Of a stretch of DNA of 64,000 nucleotides, positions 35,823 through 44,654 are shown in pieces. The notes beneath the pieces were generated by a model, which was not told the origin of the DNA, did no database searches, and saw nothing but the letters and a program-made list of their open reading frames with translations. Each line of letters opens with the position of its first letter. The first letter of the stretch is position 1. Made by a program: the position numbers and the translations under genes. Source of the DNA: Shewanella acanthi. GTDB lineage: Bacteria; Pseudomonadota; Gammaproteobacteria; Enterobacterales; Shewanellaceae. The stretch covers positions 434,001 to 498,000 of the forward strand of contig NZ_CP080413.1 of NCBI RefSeq assembly GCF_019457475.1, read 5' to 3'.

Positions 35823-37544
35823 ATGGATTTGCTACTCATAGATGATGATGAAGTTGATAGAACCGCAATCATTAGAGCGTTGCGGCAATCACAAACTGCC
35901 TTCAATGTAGTCGAGGCGAACTGTGCTTTCGATGGCCTAAGCTTGGCTGTTGAGCGCCATTTCGATGGCATTCTGCTGGATTACATGTTACCCGATGCTA
36001 ATGGTTTAGACGTGCTAATAAAGCTTAATTCTATGTCCACTGAGCAGTCGGCGGTGATCATGCTAAGCCGGTATGAAGATGAAAAGTTAGCGCAGCGCTG
36101 TATCGAGTATGGCGCCCAAGATTTTTTACTCAAGGATGAGGTTAATCCTCGCATTTTAAGTCGGGCAATTCGCTATGCGAAACAACGCTCTTCCATGGCA
36201 ACAGCACTTCGAAGTAGTCACGAGAAACTAAAGGAATTAGCAGAACATGACTCCCTCACTAAATTAGTCAATCGCTATGGATTTGAACTTTGCCTTAATC
36301 GAGCCATTGCAAGGGCGCGTCGAGGCCAGGGCTATTTAGCGGTAATTCTACTCGATCTCGATGATTTTAAATCAATTAATGACACACTCGGACATCAAAC
36401 TGGCGACGTGCTTTTGGTGAAGGTTGCCGCACGTCTCAGTACTGTTTTACGCGATGGAGATCTAATTGCTCGTCTAGGTGGGGATGAGTTTGTCGTGTTG
36501 GTTACCGAGACAGACAATAAGTATTTCCCCATGGTAGTGGCAAAACGTTTGCTGCAAGCCTTTGAAAAGGCATTTCAACTCGGTCCTAATGAAGTGATGA
36601 TTGGCGCGAGTGTTGGTGTTGCATTTTATAATGATGCTGCCTCCAACAGTTCTGAATTGATGAAGTGTGCTGACATTGCCATGTACCGCGCCAAGAAATT
36701 AGGCCGGAACCAAATTCAGTTTTACTCAGAGGCACTAGACAAGGAGGTTCGCTATCGTAACCATATCGAATCGAGTCTACGTATTGCCTTAAAACAGCAA
36801 GAGTTTAGGGTTTTTTATCAAGCACAAGTGGATGCCAAAACGCATTGTTTGGTAGGTATGGAGGCGCTGATCCGCTGGGAGCATGCAGAGGATGGCCTAA
36901 TCTCACCTGATCAGTTTTTACCGATTGCAGAAGAAATCGGCTTTATGGAAGAAATTGGTGACTGGGTTTTACTCGATGCCTGCAAGCAAGCCAAGCGCTG
37001 GCTGGATATGCTGCAACCGATTGGGCACAAATTGACTATTGCAGTTAATTTATCAGCTTCCCAACTAGCAAATGCGCATCTTTACGACAAAATCCTGCAC
37101 GCATTGAGGGAGTCCGCACTGCCTGCTGAAGCTTTGGAATTGGAAATTACTGAGAGTGGATTGATTGAGGAGCCCAGTGAGCGCGCTAGGGTACTCAATT
37201 TAATTAATGACTTAGGTGTTCGTTTTGCTTTAGATGATTTTGGTACAGGATTCTCAACCCTAGAGCATTTAAAACACTTTCCCATTAGTATCTTGAAAAT
37301 CGATAAGAGTTTCATCGCCTCCTATGATCACGATGAAAAAGACACGAGATTGCTCGCCGCACTTTTAAACTTCGCCCAGGGTTTTAATGTGATGGCTGTT
37401 GCCGAAGGTATTGAAACCCTTGAACAAGCGAACTTTTGTACCGAGCGTAGTTGTAATGTGCTGCAAGGTTATTTTTTTTCCCGTCCGATCGATGCCAGTG
37501 AATTTGAAGCCAAGTTCATCCTTCCATTACTCGATGCTAAGTGA
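35823..37544 (+). CDS. REC-GGDEF-EAL c-di-GMP turnover response regulator
   Basis: This 573-residue protein has a receiver (residues ~1-120, D53 in LLDYMLPDANG), then GGDEF (intact at 219-223 with RxxD I-site at 210-213), then EAL (347-349 in MEALIRWEH). EAL metal motifs appear intact: ELEITESGL, ALDDFGTGFS, KIDKSFI and AEGIE. It could both make and cut c-di-GMP, with the receiver setting the balance. It lies eight bases after the Rcp-like receiver, in one cassette with the CHASE-PAS kinase. Phospho-transfer to D53 is inferred. Confidence 0.92.
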   Translation: MDLLLIDDDEVDRTAIIRALRQSQTAFNVVEANCAFDGLSLAVERHFDGILLDYMLPDANGLDVLIKLNSMSTEQSAVIMLSRYEDEKLAQRCIEYGAQDFLLKDEVNPRILSRAIRYAKQRSSMATALRSSHEKLKELAEHDSLTKLVNRYGFELCLNRAIARARRGQGYLAVILLDLDDFKSINDTLGHQTGDVLLVKVAARLSTVLRDGDLIARLGGDEFVVLVTETDNKYFPMVVAKRLLQAFEKAFQLGPNEVMIGASVGVAFYNDAASNSSELMKCADIAMYRAKKLGRNQIQFYSEALDKEVRYRNHIESSLRIALKQQEFRVFYQAQVDAKTHCLVGMEALIRWEHAEDGLISPDQFLPIAEEIGFMEEIGDWVLLDACKQAKRWLDMLQPIGHKLTIAVNLSASQLANAHLYDKILHALRESALPAEALELEITESGLIEEPSERARVLNLINDLGVRFALDDFGTGFSTLEHLKHFPISILKIDKSFIASYDHDEKDTRLLAALLNFAQGFNVMAVAEGIETLEQANFCTERSCNVLQGYFFSRPIDASEFEAKFILPLLDAK

Positions 37545-37731
37545 ATTTACGCTATCCTGAGATCTCGCAGGGCGGTTTTCGTCTGGTGAGGATTATTTAC
37601 TTGCTTTACACTGAGCAATAGACAACTATCAGCGCCCCTTTCTGGTGCATATAGCATTTGGAATGTGATTTACCGCGCCGCATTTATTGCGTAGAGCCTT
37701 CATTTTGCGTGTTTAACTTGGTCATTTTTTC

Positions 37732-38640
37732 ATGAAAATAGGTATTCTTTCTCAGTTCCCCGAGTTGTATTCAACCCGTCGCCTAGTCGAGGCCTGTGAG
37801 AGCCGTGGGCATGAGGCGGTGGTGATTAATACCTTAAATTGCTACATGAACATCAATTCCATTAAGCCTAGTATTCATTACCAAGGTGAAGATTTAACTG
37901 GGTTTGATGCCATCATCCCACGTATTCATGCCAGTGTGACATTTTACGGCTGTGCCGTGGTGCGCCAGTTCGAAATGATGGGCGTTTACTCTGCAAATGA
38001 CTCCATTTCCATTGCCCGTTCCCGTGATAAATTAAGAGCGCTGCAGTTGTTATCTCGGAAGGGCATAGGCATGCCCATTACGGGATTTGCCAATAAACCC
38101 AATGACATACCCGATCTTATTAATATGGTGGGTGGTGCTCCCTTAGTGATCAAATTACTGGAGGGCACACAAGGTATTGGTGTGGTACTCGCCGAAACGA
38201 AAACAGCGGCAGAGAGTGTTATTGAGGCATTTTTAGGGCTCAAGGCAAACATCCTAGTGCAGGAATACATCAAAGAGTCCAACGGCAGTGATATTCGCTG
38301 CTTTGTTGTTGGGGATAAGGTGGTCGCCTCGATGAAACGCCAAGGACCCGAAGGGGATTTCCGCTCTAATCTACATTTAGGTGGTTGCGGTGAGAAAGTA
38401 AAAATTACCCCAGAGGAGCGTAAGATGGCTGTGGCTGCGGTTAAGGCAATGGGGTTAGTCGTTGCCGGGGTGGATATTTTGCGCTCAAACCGTGGGCCGC
38501 TGATTCTAGAGGTGAATTCAGCACCTGGTATAGAGGGGATTGAGCAAACGACGGGCATTTCTGTCACTGAGCCGATTGTCGAATATATAGAGAAAATGGT
38601 GGCGGCGAATAATAAATCGAAACGCCCCATTATTGCTTAA
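37732..38640 (+). CDS. rimK: RimK-type ATP-grasp amino-acid ligase
   Basis: This 302-residue protein begins [21 protein letters not shown] and matches RimK, which adds Glu residues to the C-terminus of ribosomal protein S6 in E. coli. ATP-grasp features are [48 protein letters not shown] and [12 protein letters not shown]. The ATG lacks a clear Shine-Dalgarno. A DUF1704 gene lies 6.4 kb before it, with three signalling genes between. Whether S6 or another protein is the substrate here is not shown. A terminator follows. Confidence 0.88.
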   Translation: MKIGILSQFPELYSTRRLVEACESRGHEAVVINTLNCYMNINSIKPSIHYQGEDLTGFDAIIPRIHASVTFYGCAVVRQFEMMGVYSANDSISIARSRDKLRALQLLSRKGIGMPITGFANKPNDIPDLINMVGGAPLVIKLLEGTQGIGVVLAETKTAAESVIEAFLGLKANILVQEYIKESNGSDIRCFVVGDKVVASMKRQGPEGDFRSNLHLGGCGEKVKITPEERKMAVAAVKAMGLVVAGVDILRSNRGPLILEVNSAPGIEGIEQTTGISVTEPIVEYIEKMVAANNKSKRPIIA

Positions 38641-38655
38641 ACGGATATTCTCCAT

Positions 38656-38683
38656 AAAAATGCCACGCTAGGGTGGCATTTTT
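38656..38683. terminator. Bidirectional terminator between rimK and porin genes
   Basis: AAAAATGCCAC and GTGGCATTTTT pair perfectly around six bases between convergent genes. Confidence 0.9.
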
Positions 38684-38700
38684 ATTCGTTGGTTAACGAG

Positions 38701-39393
38701 TTAGAGATCGAAACCGAAAGAGTAACCTAACACGACTTTAGCGTCGTCACCGTGCAAATCGGTGTCAGACACCATAAAGGACACTGTACCAATAGTTGTG
38801 TCCGTGCTGAGGGTCACGTTGTAGTCTGAGTAGCTGTCTTCATCGAACCAGCCTTCAACCACATCACCGCTTGAGTAACCGTAGTGGAATGACAGATTGA
38901 GCTTTTCAGTCACAGGGAATGAAGCGTTCGCTTCAAAGTAGCTCATATCCTTTTCATCTAATGGGGCTGCAGCCACATCGTTGCCCGCGTTGATCACATG
39001 GGAATAACCGACTTCGAGCCATTTCCAAGTTAATGCGCCATGCAGCTCGCCAAAATCGATACTGCTGTCTGAATCAGGGTAGGCATAGTATAAGTAGCTA
39101 ACATCAAAGCCTAACTCCTCGGTAATATTGCCGCTATAGCCGGCATAGAGGTCAAGCTCGTAACTAGTACTGTCACCAAAATCAACGTTCGATGCCCAAG
39201 TTCCAGCGTAAAAACCAGAGTCATGGCTGTAGTCGATACCGCCTTGTATCGCTGCACCATTGCCCGTTTGTGATACACCGCGCCACAAATAGTTAGAAGT
39301 TCCACCTATATTGCCTGAAACGGCCGCAAAGGCATTGGCCGTCATTAACAGTCCCGTCGATAATGCCAACACGCTGTACAGTGATTTGTTCAT
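38701..39393 (-). CDS. TorF-family putative porin
   Basis: This 230-residue outer-membrane protein starts MNKSLYSVLALSTGLLMTANA with a cut before AVSGNIGG. The mature protein is made of alternating strands, with the TorF signature GGTSNYLWRGVSQTG near the start, and ends VVLGYSFGFDL with an aromatic-rich last strand. It likely forms a small barrel. GAGGGG lies six bases before the ATG at 39393, ruling out ATGs 6 and 69 bases upstream. It is monocistronic. The solute is unknown. Confidence 0.85.
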   Translation of the reverse strand: MNKSLYSVLALSTGLLMTANAFAAVSGNIGGTSNYLWRGVSQTGNGAAIQGGIDYSHDSGFYAGTWASNVDFGDSTSYELDLYAGYSGNITEELGFDVSYLYYAYPDSDSSIDFGELHGALTWKWLEVGYSHVINAGNDVAAAPLDEKDMSYFEANASFPVTEKLNLSFHYGYSSGDVVEGWFDEDSYSDYNVTLSTDTTIGTVSFMVSDTDLHGDDAKVVLGYSFGFDL

Positions 39394-39622
39394 CTTCATC
39401 CCCTCGATTGACTTATTTATCGATTCACTCATGTCGGCGCTTTGCTGACATTGGTGCATCATGGTTTTTTCTGAGGAGTGAACTGCTAATCACATGCCAC
39501 TATTTCAATTTCTTAAAAAACAATGCGTTAAACATTTTTGTGTTAATTAAATGTTTTTAATTGCTCTAAAATAGAGCGTTAATGCACTGCGGGCGTGCAA
39601 TATTTAAGCATTTTGACCAAAA

Positions 39623-39651
39623 AAAACGCCTCACACTGGGGGAGGCGTTTT
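39623..39651 (-). terminator. Rho-independent terminator of the HU gene
   Basis: AAAACGCCTC and GAGGCGTTTT pair around an eight- to nine-base loop; on the minus strand a run of T follows, 22 bases after the HU stop. Confidence 0.9.
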
Positions 39652-39673
39652 CTCAAATTAGTGTCTTATAGAC

Positions 39674-39946
39674 TTAGTTAACGCTATCACGCAATGTTTT
39701 ACCCGCTTTGAACTTAGGTACAGTGGCTTCAGCGATGTGAATTTCTTTACCAGTCTGTGGGTTACGGCCAGTACGAGCTGCACGGGTAGTGGTTTCAAAT
39801 GAGCCAAATCCAACGATAGAAATTTTGTCACCGTTTTTCATTGATTCAGTAATAGCTGCTTCGAATGATTTTAATGCACGTGCTGCTTCAACTTTGGTTA
39901 AATCGGCATTTTCAGCAATCTTGGCGATAAGTTCAGTCTTGTTCAT
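39674..39946 (-). CDS. HU-family nucleoid DNA-binding protein
   Basis: This 90-residue HU subunit begins [21 protein letters not shown]. It has the conserved DNA-clamp arm [21 protein letters not shown] at residues ~46-66 with the arm-tip Pro, and ends [16 protein letters not shown]. It bends and packages DNA as a dimer. Whether it is the alpha or beta subunit cannot be decided here. It has its own terminator and stands alone, typical of a highly expressed gene. Confidence 0.95.
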   Translation of the reverse strand: MNKTELIAKIAENADLTKVEAARALKSFEAAITESMKNGDKISIVGFGSFETTTRAARTGRNPQTGKEIHIAEATVPKFKAGKTLRDSVN

Positions 39947-40092
39947 TTGTGTTGTCTCTTCTTTCCGTAGATTTGTTAATTAAGCATACCTAACATGCCA
40001 CAAGGATTTGGAGTTGGAAAGCCCTTTACTGCATGGGAGTGTAATCCGTGTAGCAAAAAAGCTAAATTTTTACACTAGATGCGAGTTAGGTT

Positions 40093-40890
40093 TTATTCTT
40101 CAAGGAGTTGGTACAGTATTTGTTTAACTAATTTGGGCTCAAATGGCTTGTCACATAGGGCATTCACCCCCGCTTGTGAGACGTTGCTCAGGTGGGCTTC
40201 GTTGGCTTCGGAGGACACCATTAAAATGGGAATATGGGATTGTTGGCTTTCGTTACGAATATATTGGGTGAGGGCGAGACCATCGACACTGGGCATGTTG
40301 TAGTCGGTGATGACTAAGTCGAACAGCTGGTCCCGCATAAGTTCAATCGCCTGTGCGCCATCTTCCGCCTCGGTGATATGCTCGATGCCTAAATTGGCAA
40401 TTGTCCGCTTAATCACGTTACGGGCCATGCGGCTATCATCAACGACCAATACCCGTAAGCTCTTCACATCAAAGTGGCTTAAATCTAATTCATCGTGACT
40501 TAAAAAATCGATAGTGGCATTGAGTGCCTTGCCTAAATGCTCGGCATTAAAAGGTTTTGGCAGGATAGCGACAACACCAGATTGGCGAAACACTTCTAAT
40601 TGTTCGCGGCGATACTCGCTGGAGACCAACATAAATTGGATATCTTTGCATTCTGGAAGGGCGTGTAAGTAGTCTAAAAACTCCTTCGCCGTACCATCTT
40701 CAAAGTACATCGCACTGGCGATAAGATCAGGTTTATGCCTTTCTATCAGTCCTTTAGCCTCGGTAATATTGGCGGCACTCTGTATGCTGATGATTCCTTC
40801 CTGCTGCAGATGCTTAATGATGATCCGCCGCTGGATCTCCGAGGGTTCGACAATCAATATGGATAATTCATCGGGGGATAACTGGGTCAT
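40093..40890 (-). CDS. Double receiver-domain protein with dead first receiver
   Basis: This 265-residue protein has two REC domains and no output domain. REC1 (~10-130) lacks the phospho-acceptor: the usual DLVxxD reads DLIASA with Ala60, and the acidic pair is EP instead of DD. REC2 (~145-262) is intact: VVDDSRMAR, D196 in ITDYNMPSVDG, MVSSEA and KPF. So only REC2 should be phosphorylated, and REC1 may act as a protein-binding or regulatory partner. No kinase is adjacent. The output partner is unknown. Confidence 0.88.
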   Translation of the reverse strand: MTQLSPDELSILIVEPSEIQRRIIIKHLQQEGIISIQSAANITEAKGLIERHKPDLIASAMYFEDGTAKEFLDYLHALPECKDIQFMLVSSEYRREQLEVFRQSGVVAILPKPFNAEHLGKALNATIDFLSHDELDLSHFDVKSLRVLVVDDSRMARNVIKRTIANLGIEHITEAEDGAQAIELMRDQLFDLVITDYNMPSVDGLALTQYIRNESQQSHIPILMVSSEANEAHLSNVSQAGVNALCDKPFEPKLVKQILYQLLEE

Positions 40891-40965
40891 AGTGGCCAGG
40901 ACGCACGCTGAAAATTTAGTTAAGTTGTTAACTTAGGACAGAAATTACCGCTTAGCAACCTAGGT

Positions 40966-41349
40966 TTATTGATTCGTGCTCTGGCGTAAATATCGATGAC
41001 TCACTTTCGAGAAGGCAATCCAATACTGGATAAGTAATAGCAAAATAATACTGGCAACTAGCGGTAACATCGGGATGTTATGCCCTGCCAAGATGACCTT
41101 AACATCTTCTGGAGTGACTCGATAGGCGATGATGGCGGTAATTCCCAATGCCGTAAAGCCCAGTGTTTGCAGTGCAAGATAGACCTTGAGCACTACGCTG
41201 GCCCAAGGAGCACGCATCATAATGCCAGCTAATACGGGCAACACCCCTAGGGTGAATAAATCGAAGGATGCGGTGGCAACGGCGCGCCATAGGGCCACAA
41301 TAGCGAACAGAGTATAGAGAAGGATTAACAGTAGCAGGCGTTTTGGCAT
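40966..41349 (-). CDS. Small four-helix membrane protein, unknown
   Basis: This 127-residue hydrophobic protein has about four predicted helices (residues ~5-22, 32-48, 55-77, 90-112), including LLLLILLYTLFAIVALW and MLPLVASIILLLLIQYW. A short positive C-terminal tail (SHRYLRQSTNQ) follows. It is probably in the inner membrane. No family was recognised. It lies divergent from a DUF4240 gene, sharing a 125-base promoter region. Confidence 0.6.
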   Translation of the reverse strand: MPKRLLLLILLYTLFAIVALWRAVATASFDLFTLGVLPVLAGIMMRAPWASVVLKVYLALQTLGFTALGITAIIAYRVTPEDVKVILAGHNIPMLPLVASIILLLLIQYWIAFSKVSHRYLRQSTNQ

Positions 41350-41474
41350 AGCTTAAATCGTTTAGGATATTTAAGGATGAGTCAGTGTAGGAAAAGAGCC
41401 TAATCGAGTCCAGCATAAGCCGAATATCATGTAGAATAGTGCCTTTGCTGAAGCAGGATAATATAGGTTTAGTA

Positions 41475-41984
41475 ATGACTGAAGTTGAATTTTGGGCGCT
41501 GGTAACCCGTACCGAAGCTGCGCAATCGCAAGAATCTATAGGGCAGTCTTTAAAAGACAAGCTGTCCGTGTTGGATGACGAGGAATTAAAGGCCTTCGAT
41601 AAAATGTTCGGTCAACAAATGCGTCGCAGTTATCTTTGGTCCCTGTGGGGAGCGGCTTACATCATTACAGGCTGTGACTCAGACTATGCCTTTGCTGAGT
41701 TTCGTAGTTTTCTTATCTCCCTTGGCCAAGCGAAATACGACGAAGTGATTGCCAATCCCGACAGCTTAGGTCAACTCAGTGTCTGGCCGGAAAAAGACGG
41801 TTATGCCTATCCATTTATTGAAGATTATGATTTGATCGCAGGCCAATTATTTGAAGACAGAACCGGTAAAGAGCTTCCCTTTATGCCATCGGGTAAAGCA
41901 ACACCAGTAGGTAAAAAGTTCAGCACTAAACCTAAGGACTTAAGGCAGCAATATCCCCTATTAAGTGCTAGATTTCCTTTTTAG
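41475..41984 (+). CDS. DUF4240 protein
   Basis: This 169-residue cytoplasmic protein begins MTEVEFWALVTRTEAA and has the DUF4240 pattern: a Trp-rich core YLWSLWGAAYIITGCDSDYAFAEFRSFLISLG and a following EFAE/FEDRTGKELPF-type segment. TAGG precedes the ATG at 41475; an upstream ATG at 41439 has no family residues behind it. Some DUF4240 proteins stand next to toxin or immunity genes, but none is seen here. The function is unknown. Confidence 0.8.
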   Translation: MTEVEFWALVTRTEAAQSQESIGQSLKDKLSVLDDEELKAFDKMFGQQMRRSYLWSLWGAAYIITGCDSDYAFAEFRSFLISLGQAKYDEVIANPDSLGQLSVWPEKDGYAYPFIEDYDLIAGQLFEDRTGKELPFMPSGKATPVGKKFSTKPKDLRQQYPLLSARFPF

Positions 41985-42168
41985 GCTGGATGCTTAAGAG
42001 CTTAAAAAGCTGGCTAACTTAGCCGTAAAGTGTGTTTAAAGCGGGCTTTGGTTTAAGTCGCAAGGGGTTAGATGTGGAGATGAAAGCTGCGATTTAGCGG
42101 CTTTTTGTTTTTGGGCTTAGGAGACTCGTTAATAACCTATCCGTGAATACCATTCTTCCAAGTTGAGC

Positions 42169-42477
42169 TTATTGCTCGTTACGCATTTCGAGGCATTGAA
42201 ATCCCTGTTTACGCGAGTCAAATTCACACTTCAAACCGCATTCCCATGGTGCGGCATCAAAGAGCTGGGATTGTTCTTTAGAAAAATCTCGGCAAGACTC
42301 ATAACTATTAAAATTATCCGTTTTTTTATATTTACCCGAATCGAAGCCATGGGTATAGATAAAAGACGACCAGGTCTCTGGACGGGTATCTTTTTCTGAG
42401 GATGAAATAAACCAAATTGCACTGATAAAACAGCTAAACAGGATCAACACAAACACAGGTAAAACAGGGAATTTCAT
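42169..42477 (-). CDS. Single-helix membrane-anchored protein with Cys pairs, unknown
   Basis: This 102-residue protein has one N-terminal helix (~5-25, VLPVFVLILFSCFISAIWF), then a soluble domain with Cys residues in YESCRDFS, APWECGLKCEF and FQCLEM, which could form two disulfides in the periplasm. The ATG has no strong Shine-Dalgarno. No family was recognised. The 184 bases after the DUF4240 gene and before its end show nothing clear. Confidence 0.55.
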   Translation of the reverse strand: MKFPVLPVFVLILFSCFISAIWFISSSEKDTRPETWSSFIYTHGFDSGKYKKTDNFNSYESCRDFSKEQSQLFDAAPWECGLKCEFDSRKQGFQCLEMRNEQ

Positions 42478-42749
42478 TTTTCATTCGTGGTCATAAATGG
42501 TGAAGTGAAGGATATCGGTTTTTTTCGCGTGATGCGCGTGAAATGCTCACAATTTGTTAACTTTGCACCGGATTAGTGCGAGCCTAAGATTAAATTTGTG
42601 ACATGTTTGGCGACATTAATTATCTATTATTAAAAAATACAAAAGCTTAATAACCACTGAGTGATTTATCCCCCCTTTGCATTAAGCTAGAGTTCAGGTT
42701 AGATTTTGTACGGTATCGGCTATTCAGTGTGTTGGCCCAGGAGGCAAGT

Positions 42750-43274
42750 ATGAAAGTTAAGTTTCTTTTACTCGCGAGCGTATTGAGTGTGAGTGCTGCG
42801 TGGGCAGCCGAAGAAGTGAAACCCGATCCTATGACTGAGGACGGTGTGGTTAAGATCCTGTGGCAAAATCCTAAAGATTACCGTGATGTTAAGTCATCGG
42901 GAGATATTCAATCCCGTTATGAAGCGCGTCTATTCGAAACGCTAACAGCGAATATCAACAAGGAAGCATCAAAGATTTTAAAGCCTAATCAAAAGCTTGA
43001 AATGACAGTGACCGATGTGGACCTAGCCGGTGATATGCGTCCAACCTTTGGCGCTACCGCAAATGATCTGCGGGTGATTAAAGATCTTTATCCACCGCGC
43101 ATGACCTTTAAATATCAAGTCATTGAAAATGATAAAGTCATTGTTGCAGGGGATGAAAAACTCACCGACATGGGATTTATGACAAGTTCACCGTCATTGA
43201 GTGATAAGCCGTTTAATTATGAGACTGAAATGCTTAGGGATTGGTTGAAAAAGACCATAGCGCCACAGATTTAA
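42750..43274 (+). CDS. DUF3016 periplasmic protein
   Basis: This 174-residue exported protein has a signal peptide MKVKFLLLASVLSVSAAWA and a DUF3016 domain. Family features are ILWQNPKDYRDVKSS, LEMTVTDVDLAGDMRP, and PPRMTFKYQVIEND, followed by LRDWLKKTI. AGGAGG lies five bases before the ATG at 42750, so a start at 42729 is rejected. DUF3016 proteins are widespread in Shewanella and have no known role. A bidirectional terminator follows. Confidence 0.85.
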   Translation: MKVKFLLLASVLSVSAAWAAEEVKPDPMTEDGVVKILWQNPKDYRDVKSSGDIQSRYEARLFETLTANINKEASKILKPNQKLEMTVTDVDLAGDMRPTFGATANDLRVIKDLYPPRMTFKYQVIENDKVIVAGDEKLTDMGFMTSSPSLSDKPFNYETEMLRDWLKKTIAPQI

Positions 43275-43323
43275 GGCAGCCCAGTTAAAAAGAGATAAGC
43301 CTTTTCTTAACTCTTGTTCTCAT

Positions 43324-43362
43324 AAAAAAGCCAAAGCCGTTCATCACAGCTTTGGCTTTTTT
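43324..43362. terminator. Bidirectional terminator after the DUF3016 gene
   Basis: AAAAAAGCCAAAGC and GCTTTGGCTTTTTT pair perfectly around an 11-base loop, serving the convergent genes on both sides. Confidence 0.92.
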
Positions 43363-43390
43363 ATTGAGATTGAGCGACTGTCCAAACCAA

Positions 43391-43699
43391 TCAACTCTGC
43401 TTTTTAAAGGCCTGCAGGGTTTTCAGCAGTGTTGCCAGTTGGCGAACAAGGGTTTCTAGGGTGACAGGATCTAAAGTTGATTGTTGCTGCAACTTAGTGA
43501 GATCGTCGACTAGCTCTTGCACATAGGGCAAAAAGCGATTGCTCGATACGATAAACCCTTGATCGGTTGTGAAGATACTGGTGAATTTTCCATGACCCGC
43601 TTTTTTCAATTCATCTAACTTGGCGTCGGCATCGATGGCTTGGCGATAGGCGGTTTGAAGGCTTTCTTTCAGTTGCTCTATAACCTTAGTGTGTGGCAT
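43391..43699 (-). CDS. Small helical cytoplasmic protein, unknown
   Basis: This 102-residue protein lacks a signal peptide and is largely helical: KVIEQLKESLQTAYRQAIDAD, then a short strand segment TSIFTTDQGFIVSSNRFLP, then YVQELVDDLTKLQQQ and a helix ending LKTLQAFKKQS. No family was recognised. It is transcribed away from the TraB/GumN gene 48 bases off and ends at a shared terminator. Confidence 0.6.
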   Translation of the reverse strand: MPHTKVIEQLKESLQTAYRQAIDADAKLDELKKAGHGKFTSIFTTDQGFIVSSNRFLPYVQELVDDLTKLQQQSTLDPVTLETLVRQLATLLKTLQAFKKQS

Positions 43700-43747
43700 A
43701 ACAGCGTCTCATTACAAAATTTGTAGGAATTATAAGGGGCAAAGGAA

Positions 43748-44647
43748 ATGGCAACAAGTCGATGGCGCCGATTACTCACACTGGGCACGTTGATGCTGAG
43801 TGGTATTGCCTCTTGTTGGGCAATGCCGAGCGATAAGCCGCCTTTTTATCAGGTGCAATGGCAAGGGAAAACCGCTTATCTTCTTGGTTCTATTCATATT
43901 GGTCGCGCCGATTTTTATCCTATGCCGGCCCAGATTGAAACCGCACTCTCTAAGGCTAAGGGGCTGGTACTTGAAATCGATCTCAGTAAGATCGATGGCC
44001 GTACGCTGCTACAACAATATGCAATGGCGGACAAGTCAAAGGGACTCGATTGGCAGAGTCGCGATACGCAAACCCTTGAGACTATGGAGAAGTATTGCAT
44101 TGGTAAAGTTAGCCTTTGTCAGTCTCTTCAATCCTTTGCTCCTTGGTTACAGGCAACTCAAGTGAATTTATTCCGTTATAAAGACCTAGGTTATAGTGCT
44201 GAATATGGTGTCGATATGCAGTTTTTGGGGCGTGCTACCAATATGCCTGTGTTTGAATTAGAAACGGCGCAGTCGCAATTTGAGATGCTGTCATCCTTTA
44301 ATAGCCAAACCCAGTGGGCCATGGTGCGCGATGCGATCAACTTGCCCGATGATGAATTACTCGAGCTGATTAGTGCTTGGCGTTCGGGGGATGAGACTGC
44401 GCTCGATGGGTTAATGCAGGAGCAATTTGCTGAGCAAGGTGGCGATGAAATGCTTGATAAAATACTCTGGCAACGTAATCACACTATGGCCGATGGCATT
44501 ATTAAGTTACTCGGGGCTGAATCGATACAGGCGCCGCTATTTGTGGTAGTTGGCGCGGGGCATGTGGTTGGTGATAAGAGCGTGGTACAGCGACTAAAAC
44601 AGGCGGGTGCGAAAGTTACCGCCTGTTGGCAAGAGGTTTGCGAATAG
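43748..44647 (+). CDS. TraB/GumN-family protein
   Basis: This 299-residue exported protein has a signal peptide (LTLGTLMLSGIASCWA) and a TraB/GumN domain. GSIHIG near residue ~48, AKGLVLEID, GVDMQFLGRA, ELETAQSQFEML and VVVGAGHVVG near the end are the family motifs; the conserved His and Glu are metal-site candidates. TraB proteins degrade pheromone peptides in Enterococcus, but this group has no proven activity. AAAGGAA precedes the ATG. It overlaps no neighbour; cmoM converges on it with a seven-base gap. Confidence 0.87.
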   Translation: MATSRWRRLLTLGTLMLSGIASCWAMPSDKPPFYQVQWQGKTAYLLGSIHIGRADFYPMPAQIETALSKAKGLVLEIDLSKIDGRTLLQQYAMADKSKGLDWQSRDTQTLETMEKYCIGKVSLCQSLQSFAPWLQATQVNLFRYKDLGYSAEYGVDMQFLGRATNMPVFELETAQSQFEMLSSFNSQTQWAMVRDAINLPDDELLELISAWRSGDETALDGLMQEQFAEQGGDEMLDKILWQRNHTMADGIIKLLGAESIQAPLFVVVGAGHVVGDKSVVQRLKQAGAKVTACWQEVCE

Positions 44648-44654
44648 CTATTAC

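Noticed and set aside
37986..38630. 214-residue minus-strand frame opposite rimK
   Set aside because: No family features, and it lies fully within the well-supported RimK gene.
42595..42625. CRP site TGTGA near 42600 before the DUF3016 gene
   Set aside because: Only the left half matches; the right half GGCGA is poor.
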